Of a stretch of DNA of 64,000 nt, positions 47,841 through 58,304 are shown in pieces (positions within the stretch are counted from its first letter, which is position 1; every line of letters begins with the position of its first letter). Under the pieces are notes generated by a model that was not told where the DNA came from, made no database searches, and was given only the letters and a program-made list of their open reading frames with translations. Position numbers and translations under genes: made by a program. Location: contig NZ_CP022423.1 in assembly GCF_002222655.1 (NCBI RefSeq), positions 1,302,001 through 1,366,000 of the forward strand, in the 5' to 3' direction. The stretch comes from Vitreoscilla filiformis (GTDB lineage: Bacteria; Pseudomonadota; Gammaproteobacteria; Burkholderiales; Burkholderiaceae_C).

Positions 47841-47861
47841 TCTGCACAGAGGGTGTGCAGA
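47841..47861 (+). other. Small hairpin between htpX and azlC
   Basis: TCTGCACA (47841-47848) pairs with TGTGCAGA (47854-47861) around GAGGG. There is no T-run, so it is a weak terminator at best, or an operator dyad. Confidence 0.35.
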
Positions 47862-47914
47862 GATGCGGCTGGCTGTGCTGGGTGCCGACCGGCATCCGCC
47901 GCCAGAATCCACAG

Positions 47915-48649
47915 ATGACTGTTTCGCTGGATTCTCAACCGATGTGGCGTCACCCCGCGTTTGCCGACGGGGTGCGTGAAATGGCCGGTGTGGCCATTGG
48001 CCTGGGTGCCTGGGGCCTGGTGACGGGCGTGGCCATGGTGAAAAGTGGCCTGGGCGTGCCGCTGTCCGTGATGATGTCGCTGCTGGTGTTTGCGGGCAGC
48101 GCGCAACTGGCTTCGCTGCCGCTGCTGGCGGCGGGCGCGCCGCTGTGGGTGGTGTGGGCCACGGCGTTTTGCGTCAACCTGCGCTTCGTCATCTTCAGCG
48201 CGGGTTGGCGCAACTACTTCGGTTCGTTGCCGCAGCGGCGGCGCATCGTGCTGGGCTACTTCACCACCGACTTGAATTACGTCTGTTTCCTGCGCCGCTA
48301 CCCCGATCAGCGCCCACAGGAAGGCCAAGAGCCCTACTTTTGGGGCGGCGTGTTGGTGAACTGGGTGGCGTGGCAGGTGTTGTCGATGCTGGGCATCGTG
48401 CTGGCCGATGTCATCCCCACCGCCTGGGGCCTGGGTTTCGCCGGCACGCTGGCGCTGGTGGGGTTGACGGGTTCGCTGCTGAAAGACCGGGCCACCTGGG
48501 TGGCCGCAGCGGTGGCGGGTTGCGCATCGGTGGCGGCGTATGCGCTGCCGTTCAAACTCAACATCGTGGTGTCGATTGCGGTGGCGGTGGCCTTGGGGGT
48601 GTTGATGGATCACCAAGCGCGGGCGCTCAAGTCCCAAGGGGAGGTCTGA
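47915..48649 (+). CDS. azlC: AzlC family branched-chain amino acid exporter
   Basis: Large subunit of the AzlCD/BrnFE-type exporter, 244 residues with about eight hydrophobic segments. FADGVREMAGVAIGLGAWG and FAGSAQLASLPLLA, then FVIFSAGWR and GYFTTD, match the family. The ribosome site before ATG 47915 is weak; ATG 47942 is an alternative. It is followed by azlD after one base, so the two form one transporter. Confidence 0.88.
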   Translation: MTVSLDSQPMWRHPAFADGVREMAGVAIGLGAWGLVTGVAMVKSGLGVPLSVMMSLLVFAGSAQLASLPLLAAGAPLWVVWATAFCVNLRFVIFSAGWRNYFGSLPQRRRIVLGYFTTDLNYVCFLRRYPDQRPQEGQEPYFWGGVLVNWVAWQVLSMLGIVLADVIPTAWGLGFAGTLALVGLTGSLLKDRATWVAAAVAGCASVAAYALPFKLNIVVSIAVAVALGVLMDHQARALKSQGEV

Positions 48650-48650
48650 G

Positions 48651-48986
48651 ATGGCCGATTTGCCGTGGTATCCCATCGTCGCCATCCTCGGATTAGCGGG
48701 GGTGACGTTGCTGTCACGCTCCTTTTTCCTCATTCCGGAGCGCGAGGTGCCCATCCCGGGCTGGTTGAAGGAAGCGTTGCGTTACGCCCCGCTGGCGGCG
48801 TTGGCGGCGGTGGTGGTGCCGGAAACTTTCCTCACCCAGGGCCATTTGTTGGACACCTGGCGTGATCCGCGCCCCTACGCCGCATTGGCGGGGGCGCTGT
48901 GGTACTGGCGTTCACGCGGGATGCTGGGCACCATCCTGTGCGGCACGGCGGTGCTGTTGGTGCTCAAGCTGGGGTTGGGGTGGTGA
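48651..48986 (+). CDS. azlD: AzlD family transporter small subunit
   Basis: Small partner of AzlC, 111 residues, four membrane helices. LSRSFFLIP and LRYAPLAALAAVVVPE are family features. GGGGAGGTCTGAG precedes the ATG. Substrate, presumably branched-chain amino acids, is inferred from the family. Confidence 0.88.
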   Translation: MADLPWYPIVAILGLAGVTLLSRSFFLIPEREVPIPGWLKEALRYAPLAALAAVVVPETFLTQGHLLDTWRDPRPYAALAGALWYWRSRGMLGTILCGTAVLLVLKLGLGW

Positions 48987-49042
48987 AGGGCGACAATGGG
49001 CGGTTTTTGTTCGTTCCATTGCCATAGCCAAGAGACAAGATC

Positions 49043-50236
49043 ATGAATGTCATCCGCTTCTCTGACCTGATTGCCCAAGGCCAAGTCGCTGGCAAGCGCG
49101 TGTTCATCCGCGCTGACCTGAACGTGCCGCAAGACGACGCCGGCAACATCACCGAAGACACCCGCGTGCGCGCCAGCGTGCCCTGCGTGAAGATGGCCCT
49201 GGAAGCCGGCGCCGCCGTGATGGTGACCAGCCACCTGGGCCGCCCGACCGAAGGCGAATTCAAGCCCGAAGACACCCTGGCCCCCGTGGCCGCCCGCATG
49301 AGCGAGCTGCTGGGCCGCGAAGTCAAGCTGGTGCAAAACTGGGTGGACGGCGTGGACGTCGCGCCCGGCGAGGTGGTGCTGCTGGAAAACTGCCGCGTCA
49401 ACAAGGGTGAGAAGAAGAACAAGGAAGACCTGGCGCAAAAGATGGCCGCCCTGTGCGACATCTTCGTCCATGACGCTTTTGGTACCGCCCACCGCGCCGA
49501 AGCCTCCACCTACGGCATCGCCCAATTCGCTAAGGTGGCCTGCGCCGGCCCGCTGCTGGCCGCTGAAATCGACGCCATTTCCAAGGCGCTGGCCAACCCG
49601 AAGCGCCCGCTGGTGGCCATCGTGGCCGGTTCCAAGGTGAGCACCAAGTTGACCATCCTGCAAGCCTTGTCGAGCAAGGTGGACGGCCTGATCGTCGGTG
49701 GCGGCATCGCCAACACCTTCATGCTGGCGGCGGGTTTGAAGATCGGCAAGAGCTTGGCCGAGCCGGGCCTGCTGGATGAAGCCAAGGCCGTGATCGCCGC
49801 TCTGGCTGCCCGTGGCGCCGAAGTGCCCATCCCCGTGGATGTCGTGTGCGCCAAGACCTTCGCCGCCGACGCTGAAGCCACCGTCAAGGCCGCCACCGAC
49901 GTGGCCGACGATGATCTGATTCTGGACATCGGCCCCAAGACGGCTGCCATCCTGGCCGAGAAACTCAAGGCCGCTGGCACCATCGTCTGGAACGGCCCGG
50001 TCGGTGTGTTCGAGTTTGACGCCTTCGCCAACGGCACCGAAACCCTGGCGCGTGCCATCGCCGAGTCGGATGCGTTCAGCATCGCCGGTGGCGGCGACAC
50101 CCTGGCCGCCATCGCCAAGTACGGCATCGAAAAGGACGTGGGTTACATCTCCACCGGCGGCGGCGCCTTCCTCGAAGTGCTGGAAGGCAAGACGCTGCCG
50201 GCGTTTGAGATTCTGAGCCAGCGCGCTGCGGGCTGA
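49043..50236 (+). CDS. pgk: Phosphoglycerate kinase
   Basis: Glycolytic kinase, 397 residues, interconverting 1,3-bisphosphoglycerate and 3-phosphoglycerate with ATP formation. [38 protein letters not shown] and the C-terminal [13 protein letters not shown] are diagnostic. It is followed by an inverted-repeat element and then maeB, pyk and fba, a lower-glycolysis cluster. Confidence 0.97.
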   Translation: MNVIRFSDLIAQGQVAGKRVFIRADLNVPQDDAGNITEDTRVRASVPCVKMALEAGAAVMVTSHLGRPTEGEFKPEDTLAPVAARMSELLGREVKLVQNWVDGVDVAPGEVVLLENCRVNKGEKKNKEDLAQKMAALCDIFVHDAFGTAHRAEASTYGIAQFAKVACAGPLLAAEIDAISKALANPKRPLVAIVAGSKVSTKLTILQALSSKVDGLIVGGGIANTFMLAAGLKIGKSLAEPGLLDEAKAVIAALAARGAEVPIPVDVVCAKTFAADAEATVKAATDVADDDLILDIGPKTAAILAEKLKAAGTIVWNGPVGVFEFDAFANGTETLARAIAESDAFSIAGGGDTLAAIAKYGIEKDVGYISTGGGAFLEVLEGKTLPAFEILSQRAAG

Positions 50237-50259
50237 ATTTTCCGCCAGGGGCATGTCGT

Positions 50260-50351
50260 CCCCTTACCCCGGCCCTTCTCCCCCCAAGGGGAGAGGGAGA
50301 AATGCCTTCAAAGCCCCTCGCCCCTTGTGGGAGAGGGGTTGGGGTGAGGGG
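50260..50351. repeat. Long imperfect inverted repeat, mobile-type intergenic element
   Basis: Arms 50260-50281 and 50330-50351 (22 bases each) are inverted with only a few mismatches; two inner smaller dyads occur, CTCC.../GGAG around 50281-50297 and CCCCTCGCCCC/GGGAGAGGGG. The CCCTCACCCCAACCCCTCTCC-type sequence is a widespread palindromic intergenic family in Proteobacteria. It lies between pgk and maeB. Confidence 0.7.
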
Positions 50352-50533
50352 GGATGCGTCGCCAAACACACCGACATGTGAGGCTTGACGAAACACAGGC
50401 ACCGCTTTGACGCAGATCGCAGCGGCGCGGCATCGCATCATGCTAATTTTGCATGGCGGCACGAATTGCCAGGATGTGAAAGGTTGTGCGCGATAACCTC
50501 GCGCCTCCCTTGGAGACAACCCGGAAAAACCCC

Positions 50534-52852
50534 ATGCCCCAGCACGATTTGACCCCCGCCGAACAAGCCCTGCGCGATGCCGCCCTCGAATACCACCGCG
50601 CTCCGACACGCGGCAAGATCGCCGTCACGCCGACCAAACCGCTGGTCAACCAGCGTGACCTGAGCCTGGCTTATTCGCCCGGTGTGGCTTATGCCTGCCT
50701 GGCCATTGAAGAAAACCCCGCCCTGGCCGCCGACTACACCAGCCGCGCCAACCTCGTCGGCGTGGTGACCAACGGCACCGCCGTGCTCGGCCTGGGCAAC
50801 ATCGGCCCGTTGGCGGGCAAGCCGGTGATGGAGGGCAAGGGCTGTCTGTTCAAGAAGTTCGCGGGCGTCGATGTGTTCGACATCGAATTGGCGGAAAACG
50901 ACCCGGACAAGCTGGTCGAAATCATCGCCGCGCTGGAGCCGACGCTGGGTGGCGTCAACCTGGAAGACATCAAGGCGCCCGAGTGCTTCTACATCGAGCG
51001 CAAGCTGCGCGACCGCATGAACATCCCCGTGTTCCATGACGATCAGCACGGCACCGCCATCATCTCCAGCGCCGCGCTGCTCAACGGCCTGGAACTGGTG
51101 GGCAAGAAGATCGACGAAGTGAAGGTGGCCGTGTCCGGCGCCGGCGCTGCGGCCATTGCCTGCCTGGATTTGATGGTCAGCCTGGGCGTGAGCCTCGGCA
51201 ACGTTTATGTGTGCGATTCCAAGGGCCTGATCCAAAGCGAGCGCGCCGACGCGCTGGCTGGCAAGCTGGACGAATCGAAGCAGCGTTACTGCCAGAAGAC
51301 CGATGCGCGCACCCTGGCCGATGTGGTCAACGGCGCGGACGTGTTCCTGGGTTGCTCCGCCGCTGGCACGCTCACCGCCGACATGGTGAAAACCATGGCC
51401 GCGAACCCGCTCATCTTGGCGCTGGCCAACCCCGAGCCGGAAATTCGCCCCGAGCTGGCCAAGGCCGTGCGCCCGGATTGCATCATCGCCACGGGCCGTT
51501 CGGACTATCCGAACCAAGTGAACAACGTCCTGTGCTTCCCCTACATCTTCCGGGGCGCGTTGGACTGCGGCGCCACCCGCATCACCGAAGCCATGAAGCT
51601 GGCCTGCGTGCGCGAGATCGCCGCCCTGGCCAAGGCCGAAGCCTCGGACGAGGTGGCTGCCGCTTACGTCGGCAAGGATTTGAAGTTCGGCCCGGAATAC
51701 CTCATCCCGACGCCGTTTGACGAGCGTTTGATTTTGCGCATCGCCCCGGCTGTGGCCCAAGCCGCCGCCGAAAGCGGCGTCGCCACCCGCCCGATTGCCG
51801 ATCTGGAAGCTTATCGGGACAGCCTGGGTGTCTACGTCTACCAAACCGGCATGTTCATGCGCCCGGTGTTTGCCGCCGCCAAGGCGCAACCGGCCCGCGT
51901 GATCTACGCCGAAGGCGAAGACGAGCGCGTGCTGCGCGCCGTGCAAGCGGTGTTGGACGAAGGTTTGGCCAAACCGATTCTGGTGGGCCGCCCGGATGTG
52001 ATCGTGGCTCGCGCCGAGCGGGCAGGCTTGCGCCTCAAGCCGGGGGTTGATTTTGAAATCGTCAACCCGGAGAACGATCCGCGCTTCCGCGATTGCTGGG
52101 AAACCTACCACCGCCTGATGGGCCGCGATGGCGTGTCGCCGGAAGCCGCCAAGGCCGCCGTGCGCCGCTCGACGACACTGATTTCCAGCCTGCTGCTGAA
52201 GCGCGGCGACGCCGACGCCATGCTGTGCGGCTTGCATGGGCGCTTCGACACCCACTTTGACTACGTCAAGCAAGTCATCGGTGCCAAGCCCGGCACGACG
52301 ACGATGGCGACGATGAACGCGCTGATGCTCGACCAGCACACGCTGTTCATCACCGATACCTTCGTCAACGATGTGCCGACCGCCGAAGAACTGGCCGAAA
52401 TCGCCCACATGGCGGCAGAAGAAGTGCGTCGCTTCGGCGTGCCGCCCAAGGTGGCGTTCTTGAGCCACTCGATGTTTGGCACCTCGAACCGTCCGAGCGC
52501 CAAGCGCATGCGCGCCGCCCGCGATCTGTTCGTGCAACGCGCCCCGGACATCGAGTGCGACGGCGAAATGCACGGCGATGCCGCCCTGTCCGAGCACATC
52601 CGCACCAACATCCTGCCGGACAGCACTCTCAAGGGATCGGCCAACCTGTTGGTGCTGCCGAACATCGATGCGGCCAACATCTTGTTCAACGTGTTGAAGG
52701 TGACGGCGGGCCAAAACGTCACCGTCGGCCCGATGCTGTTGGGTGCGGCCAAGCCGGCGCACATCCTCAGCCCCTCGGCGACGATGCGCCGCGTGGTCAA
52801 CATGACCGCCCTGGCCGTGGCCGACGTGGCTGCCGCTCGCAGCAAGGCTTGA
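50534..52852 (+). CDS. maeB: NADP-dependent malic enzyme with phosphotransacetylase-like domain
   Basis: Multidomain malic enzyme, 772 residues, decarboxylating malate to pyruvate. The N-terminal malic domain (to about 430) includes [37 protein letters not shown] and [16 protein letters not shown] (NAD(P)-binding). The C-terminal phosphotransacetylase-like domain (about 440-772) has GLHGRFDTH and LPNIDAANI and is usually regulatory. I chose ATG 50534 from homology; GTG 50486 with AAAGG upstream is an alternative. Confidence 0.94.
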   Translation: MPQHDLTPAEQALRDAALEYHRAPTRGKIAVTPTKPLVNQRDLSLAYSPGVAYACLAIEENPALAADYTSRANLVGVVTNGTAVLGLGNIGPLAGKPVMEGKGCLFKKFAGVDVFDIELAENDPDKLVEIIAALEPTLGGVNLEDIKAPECFYIERKLRDRMNIPVFHDDQHGTAIISSAALLNGLELVGKKIDEVKVAVSGAGAAAIACLDLMVSLGVSLGNVYVCDSKGLIQSERADALAGKLDESKQRYCQKTDARTLADVVNGADVFLGCSAAGTLTADMVKTMAANPLILALANPEPEIRPELAKAVRPDCIIATGRSDYPNQVNNVLCFPYIFRGALDCGATRITEAMKLACVREIAALAKAEASDEVAAAYVGKDLKFGPEYLIPTPFDERLILRIAPAVAQAAAESGVATRPIADLEAYRDSLGVYVYQTGMFMRPVFAAAKAQPARVIYAEGEDERVLRAVQAVLDEGLAKPILVGRPDVIVARAERAGLRLKPGVDFEIVNPENDPRFRDCWETYHRLMGRDGVSPEAAKAAVRRSTTLISSLLLKRGDADAMLCGLHGRFDTHFDYVKQVIGAKPGTTTMATMNALMLDQHTLFITDTFVNDVPTAEELAEIAHMAAEEVRRFGVPPKVAFLSHSMFGTSNRPSAKRMRAARDLFVQRAPDIECDGEMHGDAALSEHIRTNILPDSTLKGSANLLVLPNIDAANILFNVLKVTAGQNVTVGPMLLGAAKPAHILSPSATMRRVVNMTALAVADVAAARSKA

Positions 52853-52863
52853 GCGAGGTGTAA

Positions 52864-52896
52864 CTGGGTTTCAGCCGTCACCCGATTGAAACCCAG
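52864..52896 (+). other. Perfect hairpin between maeB and pyk
   Basis: CTGGGTTTCA (52864-52873) pairs perfectly with TGAAACCCAG (52887-52896) around 13 bases. No T-run follows. It could mark a 3' end of maeB mRNA or bind a regulator. Confidence 0.45.
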
Positions 52897-52954
52897 GCGG
52901 GGCGTCGGCTGCGCATAATCGGCGCTCCCGCACTTGATCACATTGGAGACATTT

Positions 52955-54385
52955 ATGCCACGCGCCACCAAAATCGTTGCCACCCTGGGCCCCGCATCCA
53001 GCGATGCGGTGGTGTTGGAGCGGCTGCTGCGGGCGGGGGTGGACGTGGTGCGTCTCAACTTCAGCCACGGCACCGCGCAGGATCACATCAACCGCGCCAA
53101 GCTCGTGCGGGAGTGTGCGCACCGGGTGGGCAAACCCGTGGCGCTGATGGCCGATTTGCAGGGCCCCAAAATCCGCGTCGGCAAGTTTTCCGAAGGCAAG
53201 GTGATGCTGGAGAACGGCGCCGCCTTCGTGCTGGATGGGGATCGCACCGAACTCGGCGACGTTCATGGCGTTGGCCTCGATTACAAAGAGCTGCCGCGCG
53301 ACGTGCGCCCCGGCGACACGCTGTTGCTCAACGATGGCCTGATCGTGTTGACCGTGGACCGCGTGCAGGGCGAGCAGGTGCATACCACGGTAAAAATCGG
53401 CGGTGAGCTGTCCAACAACAAGGGCATCAACAAACAAGGTGGCGGCCTGACCGCCCCGGCCCTGACCGCCAAGGACATGGACGACATCAAAACCGCCATG
53501 TCCTTCCAGTGTGATTACCTGGCGGTGAGCTTCCCCAAAAGCGCCACCGACATGGAAATGGCCCGCCAACTCGCCAACGTGGCCGGCGAGCCGTGGCGCC
53601 ACAAGCCGGCGATGATCGCCAAAATTGAGCGCTCCGAAGCCATTCCGCAACTGGAAGCCATCTTGAAGGCCAGCGACGGCATCATGGTGGCGCGTGGCGA
53701 TCTGGCGGTGGAAGTCGGCAACGCGGCGGTGCCGGCGCTGCAAAAGAAAATGATTCGGCTGGCGCGGGAGATGGACAAAATCGCCATCACCGCCACGCAG
53801 ATGATGGAATCGATGATCCACAACCCGGTGCCCACCCGCGCCGAGGTCAGCGACGTGGCCAACGCCGTGCTGGACGGCACCGACGCAGTGATGCTGTCCG
53901 CCGAGACCGCCGCCGGCAAATACCCGGTGGAAACGGTGGAATACATGGCCGCCATCGCCCTGGAGGCCGAGCGTGCCGAAGAAGTGCGCTTGGATGCCGA
54001 CTTCACCAACAAGAAGTTCGCCCGCATCGACCAATCCATCGCCATGGCGGCGCTGTTCACGGCGCACCACCAAGGCTGCAAGGCCATCATCGCCCTGACC
54101 GATTCGGGCTCGACCGCGCTGTGGATGAGCCGCTACAACGTCCACGTCCCGATTTTTGGCTTGACCAGCAAACTGCGTTCGCAGGCGCGCATGGCGCTGT
54201 ACCGCAACGTGCGCCCGCTGCTCATCCCCGAGTTCAGCGACCGGGAGCAAGCCCTGGCCGCAGCGGAAAAAGAGCTGGTGGCGCGCAGCGTGCTGCGCCC
54301 CGGCGACACCTACGCCATCACCTGCGGCGAACCGATGGGCTACCCGGGCGGCACCAACATGCTCAAGGTGTGCCGCGTCCCTTGA
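52955..54385 (+). CDS. pyk: Pyruvate kinase
   Basis: Glycolytic enzyme, 476 residues, transferring phosphate from phosphoenolpyruvate to ADP. VATLGPASSD, LNFSHGT, DLQGPKIRVG and MVARGDLAVEVG are family motifs, and TATQMMESM and LSAETAAGKYP are also conserved. GGAGACATTT precedes ATG 52955. It precedes fba on the same strand. Confidence 0.97.
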   Translation: MPRATKIVATLGPASSDAVVLERLLRAGVDVVRLNFSHGTAQDHINRAKLVRECAHRVGKPVALMADLQGPKIRVGKFSEGKVMLENGAAFVLDGDRTELGDVHGVGLDYKELPRDVRPGDTLLLNDGLIVLTVDRVQGEQVHTTVKIGGELSNNKGINKQGGGLTAPALTAKDMDDIKTAMSFQCDYLAVSFPKSATDMEMARQLANVAGEPWRHKPAMIAKIERSEAIPQLEAILKASDGIMVARGDLAVEVGNAAVPALQKKMIRLAREMDKIAITATQMMESMIHNPVPTRAEVSDVANAVLDGTDAVMLSAETAAGKYPVETVEYMAAIALEAERAEEVRLDADFTNKKFARIDQSIAMAALFTAHHQGCKAIIALTDSGSTALWMSRYNVHVPIFGLTSKLRSQARMALYRNVRPLLIPEFSDREQALAAAEKELVARSVLRPGDTYAITCGEPMGYPGGTNMLKVCRVP

Positions 54386-54425
54386 TGGAAGTCAGGGTGC
54401 CATGTGGTGGCTCGCTAGAATCTAA

Positions 54426-54450
54426 CGGTTACGGCGCGGTTACAGCGCCG
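54426..54450 (+). promoter_or_regulatory. Direct repeat and hairpin before fba
   Basis: CGGTTAC occurs at 54426-54432 and 54437-54443, and CGGCGC (54432-54437) pairs with GCGCCG (54445-54450). TAGAAT (54416-54421) just upstream could be a -10, but no -35 is visible. Function unknown. Confidence 0.3.
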
Positions 54451-54491
54451 TGTCCCTGACACACGATTTGTTCCAACCTCTGGGGTCTTCC

Positions 54492-55556
54492 ATGCCACTC
54501 GTCTCGATGCGCCAACTGCTGGATCATGCCGCCGAAAACGGCTACGGCATTCCGGCTTTCAACGTCAACAACCTGGAACAGGTTCAGGCCGTGATGGCTG
54601 CGGCTGACGAAGTCGGCGCACCTGTCATCCTGCAAGCCAGTGCTGGCGCTCGCAAGTATGCTGGCGAGCCCTTCATCAAGCACCTGATCCAGGCCGCCGC
54701 CGAGATGTACCCCCACATCCCGCTGGTGATGCACCAAGACCACGGTACCAGCCCGAAAATCTGCGCCGGCGCGCTGGATCTGGGTTTCGGCTCGGTGATG
54801 ATGGACGGCTCGCTGCGTGAAGACGGCAAGACCCCCGCCGATTTCGCCTACAACGTGGACGTGACCCGCCAAGTGGTGGCCATGGCCCACAAGATCGGCG
54901 CCACCGTCGAAGGCGAATTGGGCTGCCTGGGCTCGCTGGAAACCGGTGAAGCCGGTGAAGAAGACGGCGTCGGCGCCGTCGGTAAGTTGGATCACAGCCA
55001 GATGCTGACCGATCCGGAAGAAGCCGCCCGCTTCGTGCAAGAAACCCAACTGGACGCGCTGGCGATTGCCATCGGCACCAGCCACGGCGCCTACAAGTTC
55101 ACCCGCCCGCCCACCGGCGACGTGCTGGCGATCTCGCGTGTGAAGGAAATCAACGCCCGCATCCCCAACACCCACCTGGTGATGCACGGTTCGTCCTCCG
55201 TGCCGCAAGAGCTGCTGGCCATCATCAACCAGTACGGCGGCAAGATGAAGGAAACCTACGGCGTGCCCATCGCCGAGATCCAAGAAGCCATCAAGTACGG
55301 CGTGCGCAAGATCAACATCGACACCGACATCCGTCTGGCGATGACCGGTGCCGTGCGCAAGTTCATGGCCGAGTACCCGGACAAGTTCGACGCCCGCGAG
55401 TGGCTCAAGCCCGCCCGCGAAGCCGCCAAAGCGGTGTGCAAGCAGCGTTACATCGAGTTCGGCTGCGAAGGCCAAGCCGGCAAAATCAAGGGCATCACCC
55501 TGGTTGATATGGCTGCCGCCTACGCTGCCGGCCAACTGGCGCAGAAGGTGTTGTAA
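54492..55556 (+). CDS. fba: Class II fructose-bisphosphate aldolase
   Basis: Zinc-dependent aldolase, 354 residues, cleaving fructose 1,6-bisphosphate. [26 protein letters not shown] starts the protein. Metal-binding His in VMHQDHG and the Gly-rich phosphate site [10 protein letters not shown] are present, and the C-terminus has [18 protein letters not shown] 54492 fits homologs; the frame opening at 54450 is not homologous. A terminator follows. Confidence 0.96.
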   Translation: MPLVSMRQLLDHAAENGYGIPAFNVNNLEQVQAVMAAADEVGAPVILQASAGARKYAGEPFIKHLIQAAAEMYPHIPLVMHQDHGTSPKICAGALDLGFGSVMMDGSLREDGKTPADFAYNVDVTRQVVAMAHKIGATVEGELGCLGSLETGEAGEEDGVGAVGKLDHSQMLTDPEEAARFVQETQLDALAIAIGTSHGAYKFTRPPTGDVLAISRVKEINARIPNTHLVMHGSSSVPQELLAIINQYGGKMKETYGVPIAEIQEAIKYGVRKINIDTDIRLAMTGAVRKFMAEYPDKFDAREWLKPAREAAKAVCKQRYIEFGCEGQAGKIKGITLVDMAAAYAAGQLAQKVL

Positions 55557-55585
55557 ACCACACGGCGGACGCCACACCACCAAAG

Positions 55586-55613
55586 GGACGTGCCAGGCAC
55601 GTCCTTTTTTTTT
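55586..55613 (+). terminator. Intrinsic terminator after fba
   Basis: GGACGTG (55586-55592) pairs with CACGTCC (55598-55604) around CCAGG, followed at once by nine Ts (55605-55613). It closes the pgk-fba cluster. Confidence 0.88.
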
Positions 55614-55731
55614 GCCTGTGGGGTGGCTGCGCGAATGTCGCAAGTGCCACACCGTCGCCGGTGCAAACGTGACGAAACGCAGACGCCAAGTGGCGTGTGA
55701 CGATGGCACGATCAATGCGTGAGGTGGCGCC

Positions 55732-56175
55732 ATGAGCACAACCCCCTCACCTGCACCGCACCGGGCCATCCTGTGCCACTTCGACGGCTACAGCGCCGCG
55801 TTGCTGTTCGCCCGCTGGGCCGATGGCAGCTTGCTGTGGCCCGTCCCCTTGCCTGCCGATGCCGTGTCAGCCGACGACATCGGCGTGCCCAACGATGGGG
55901 AGGCGCTGCGCCAGCGCGTCGTCGCCCAGCTCGGCGTGAACGATGCCGACGTGGTGTGCCTGCCCGAGTTTGACGAAGGTTTTCGCGGCGCCGATGGCAG
56001 CGAGGGACGTGTTCACCTGCTCAGGTTCACCACCTTTGAGGCCCCAGCAGCGGCGATCGAACCCGCTGGCGGCACGTTCAGACACCTGCCCGCCCTGCGT
56101 GGCTGCGACCGGGGCGAGCTGGCACTGTTGCGCGAGGTCTTCAACCTCTTGGTCGGGGGCAACGCCCGGCGCTGA
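55732..56175 (+). CDS. Hypothetical protein, 147 residues
   Basis: Soluble protein I do not recognise; it starts [28 protein letters not shown] lies before the ATG. It contains acidic stretches ([14 protein letters not shown]) and no known motif or membrane segment. It sits between the fba terminator and purC on the same strand. The base composition matches neighbours, so recent transfer is unlikely. Confidence 0.6.
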   Translation: MSTTPSPAPHRAILCHFDGYSAALLFARWADGSLLWPVPLPADAVSADDIGVPNDGEALRQRVVAQLGVNDADVVCLPEFDEGFRGADGSEGRVHLLRFTTFEAPAAAIEPAGGTFRHLPALRGCDRGELALLREVFNLLVGGNARR

Positions 56176-56258
56176 GGCTTGGCGCAGAGCATGGGGGCTG
56201 GCCGGGCAGGAAAGCGCCTGCCTCCCTACAATTCGGGGCTGTTTTGCCTGGAACCGCC

Positions 56259-57155
56259 ATGAACAACGCTCTGCACGAAAGCTCCCTGCACTCCCTGCCG
56301 CTGCTGGCACGCGGCAAGGTGCGCGACAACTACGCCGTCGGCACCGACCGCATCTTGATGATCGCCAGCGATCGCCTCTCGGCCTTCGACGTGGTGATGG
56401 GCGAGCCGATCCCCGGCAAGGGCGCGCTGCTGACGAAAATGGCGCTGTTCTGGTTTGACAAACTCGGCCACGTCGTGCCCAACCATTTGACGGGGGACGA
56501 TCCGCTGTCCGTGGTCGCCGCCGACGAAGTGGCGCAAGTCACCGACCGCGCCATGCTGGTCAAGCGCCTGAAGCCGCTGCCGGTGGAAGCCGTGGTGCGC
56601 GGCTACTTGGCGGGTTCGGGTTGGAAGGAATACCAAGAAAGCCAAGAAGTGTGCGGCGAGAAGCTGCCGGCTGGGCTGAAGAACGCCTCCAAGCTGCCCG
56701 CGCCGATTTTCACCCCAGCCACCAAGGCCGAAATGGGCGAGCACGACGAGAACATCTCGTTCGCCCGCATGTGCGAAATCGTTGGCACCGAGCTGGCCGA
56801 GAAGGTGCGCGAAGTGTCGATCCGCCTGTACTCGGAGGCTGCCGCGTTTGCGCTGACCAAGGGCATCATCATTGCCGACACCAAGTTCGAATTCGGCCTG
56901 GATGACGCTGGCACGCTCACGCTGATGGACGAAGTGTTGACGCCGGATTCGTCGCGCTACTGGCCGGTCGAGGGCTACCAAGAAGGCGTGAACCCGCCGA
57001 GCTACGACAAGCAGTTTGTGCGCGACTGGCTGGAGCAAGCCACCGTGGACGGCCAACCCTGGGGCAAAACCGCACCCGCGCCCGCACTGCCCACCGAGGT
57101 GATCGAGCACACGGCGGCCAAGTACCGCGAGGCGCTGGAACGTCTCACCGCCTGA
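56259..57155 (+). CDS. purC: SAICAR synthetase
   Basis: Phosphoribosylaminoimidazole-succinocarboxamide synthase, 298 residues, in de novo purine synthesis. [44 protein letters not shown] and the ADTKFEFG and LTPDSSRYW motifs are diagnostic of the longer Burkholderiales form. ATG 56259 has CTGGAACCGCC upstream, a weak site. TACAAT at 56227-56232 may be a -10. Confidence 0.96.
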   Translation: MNNALHESSLHSLPLLARGKVRDNYAVGTDRILMIASDRLSAFDVVMGEPIPGKGALLTKMALFWFDKLGHVVPNHLTGDDPLSVVAADEVAQVTDRAMLVKRLKPLPVEAVVRGYLAGSGWKEYQESQEVCGEKLPAGLKNASKLPAPIFTPATKAEMGEHDENISFARMCEIVGTELAEKVREVSIRLYSEAAAFALTKGIIIADTKFEFGLDDAGTLTLMDEVLTPDSSRYWPVEGYQEGVNPPSYDKQFVRDWLEQATVDGQPWGKTAPAPALPTEVIEHTAAKYREALERLTA

Positions 57156-57182
57156 TCGGCATCACCTGGCGCCCCAACCGGC

Positions 57183-58280
57183 ATGGCCTCCCGACTGATC
57201 CAGCGTCTCGAACAGCAGATCGCCCAATGTGACGATCCGCTGGCGCTCGAATGCCTCAAAGCCGAGCGCATCGGCGTGTTGGCGCGCCACGGCTTGTTGG
57301 ACGAAGCCCGAGCCGGCCTACAGAGTGTGCGGCAGCAAAACCAGCGTCTGCGCCGTGTGCGCCTGGCGGGGTGGATTGCCTTGGTCGAAGGGCTGATTGA
57401 CCATTTCGAGTCGCTGGCCCCGTCGGCGGCCTTGCACTTCGAACAAGCTTACAAACATGCGGTGCGTGCTCGCGATGTCGAGGTGCAAGCGCTGGCCATG
57501 GCTTGGTTGTCGATCAGCAGTTTGAACGCTTCGGCGCTGGAAACCTTTGCGTCGCAAATCGCGCAGGCGATTCATCTGGCGCGGCCAGAGCACCATGCTG
57601 TTTGGGCGCGTGTCGGCCTGGTGTTGGGGGATACCTACCGCTTTGCCGGCGATGAATCCAGTGCTTTGCGCTGGTACGCCCGAGCGCGGCAAGCGGCGGC
57701 CATGGAGGGTGATGCTTCCATGATGAGCGCTTTTTTGCACAACCAATCGGCCATGCGTTCAGCCAGCATCGGACTGGACGACGCCACCGGCCAGTGCGAC
57801 GCCGACGCCGCGCAGCGCGCTTTGCTGGAGGCCGAGTCTTCGGCCAACTACGATGGCGGGGCGGGTTCGGCGGCCTTGCAAGCCATGATGCCCGTGGTGC
57901 GAGCGCAGTTGCTGGTGGTGTTGGGGCGGTTTGGGGAAGCCTTGGGGCTGTACGACACCCATTTGCGCCAAGCCAGTGCCCAAGGATTGGCCCACCGTGA
58001 GGCGCGTTTCCTGGCCGACCGGGCCTGGTGTCTGTACAACTTGGCCCAGCCCGAGGCGGCGCGGCTGGATGCACAGCGCGCCTTGTGCGCCCTGAGTGCG
58101 CTCTACGATGCCGACGACCGAGCTGCCGTCCATGGGCGGTTGGCCCAGGTGTTTGCGGGGTTGGGCGAGGCGGCTTCGGCGGCAGAGCAGCGCCAGTCGG
58201 CGCAAACGGCCCTGGCCGAACATCGGGCCGAGCAAGCCCGTTGGCGCCACGCGCTGGGCGCGGCGCTCGGCGATGTCTGA
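57183..58280 (+). CDS. TPR-like helical-repeat protein
   Basis: A 365-residue soluble, almost entirely alpha-helical protein with Ala/Leu-rich pairs of helices in TPR-like spacing (for example RYAGDESSALRWYARARQ-like units around 155-175 and GRFGEALGLYDTHL around 240-255). No catalytic motif. It lies between purC and a convergent thioredoxin gene. A scaffold role is a guess. The start site lacks a good ribosome site. Confidence 0.65.
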   Translation: MASRLIQRLEQQIAQCDDPLALECLKAERIGVLARHGLLDEARAGLQSVRQQNQRLRRVRLAGWIALVEGLIDHFESLAPSAALHFEQAYKHAVRARDVEVQALAMAWLSISSLNASALETFASQIAQAIHLARPEHHAVWARVGLVLGDTYRFAGDESSALRWYARARQAAAMEGDASMMSAFLHNQSAMRSASIGLDDATGQCDADAAQRALLEAESSANYDGGAGSAALQAMMPVVRAQLLVVLGRFGEALGLYDTHLRQASAQGLAHREARFLADRAWCLYNLAQPEAARLDAQRALCALSALYDADDRAAVHGRLAQVFAGLGEAASAAEQRQSAQTALAEHRAEQARWRHALGAALGDV

Positions 58281-58304
58281 AAACCCCCGTGCGTCTGGGG
58301 CCGA

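Noticed and set aside
50438..52762. 774-residue open frame opposite maeB
   Set aside because: Antisense shadow in high-GC DNA; the sequence is His/Gln/Gly-rich without domains.
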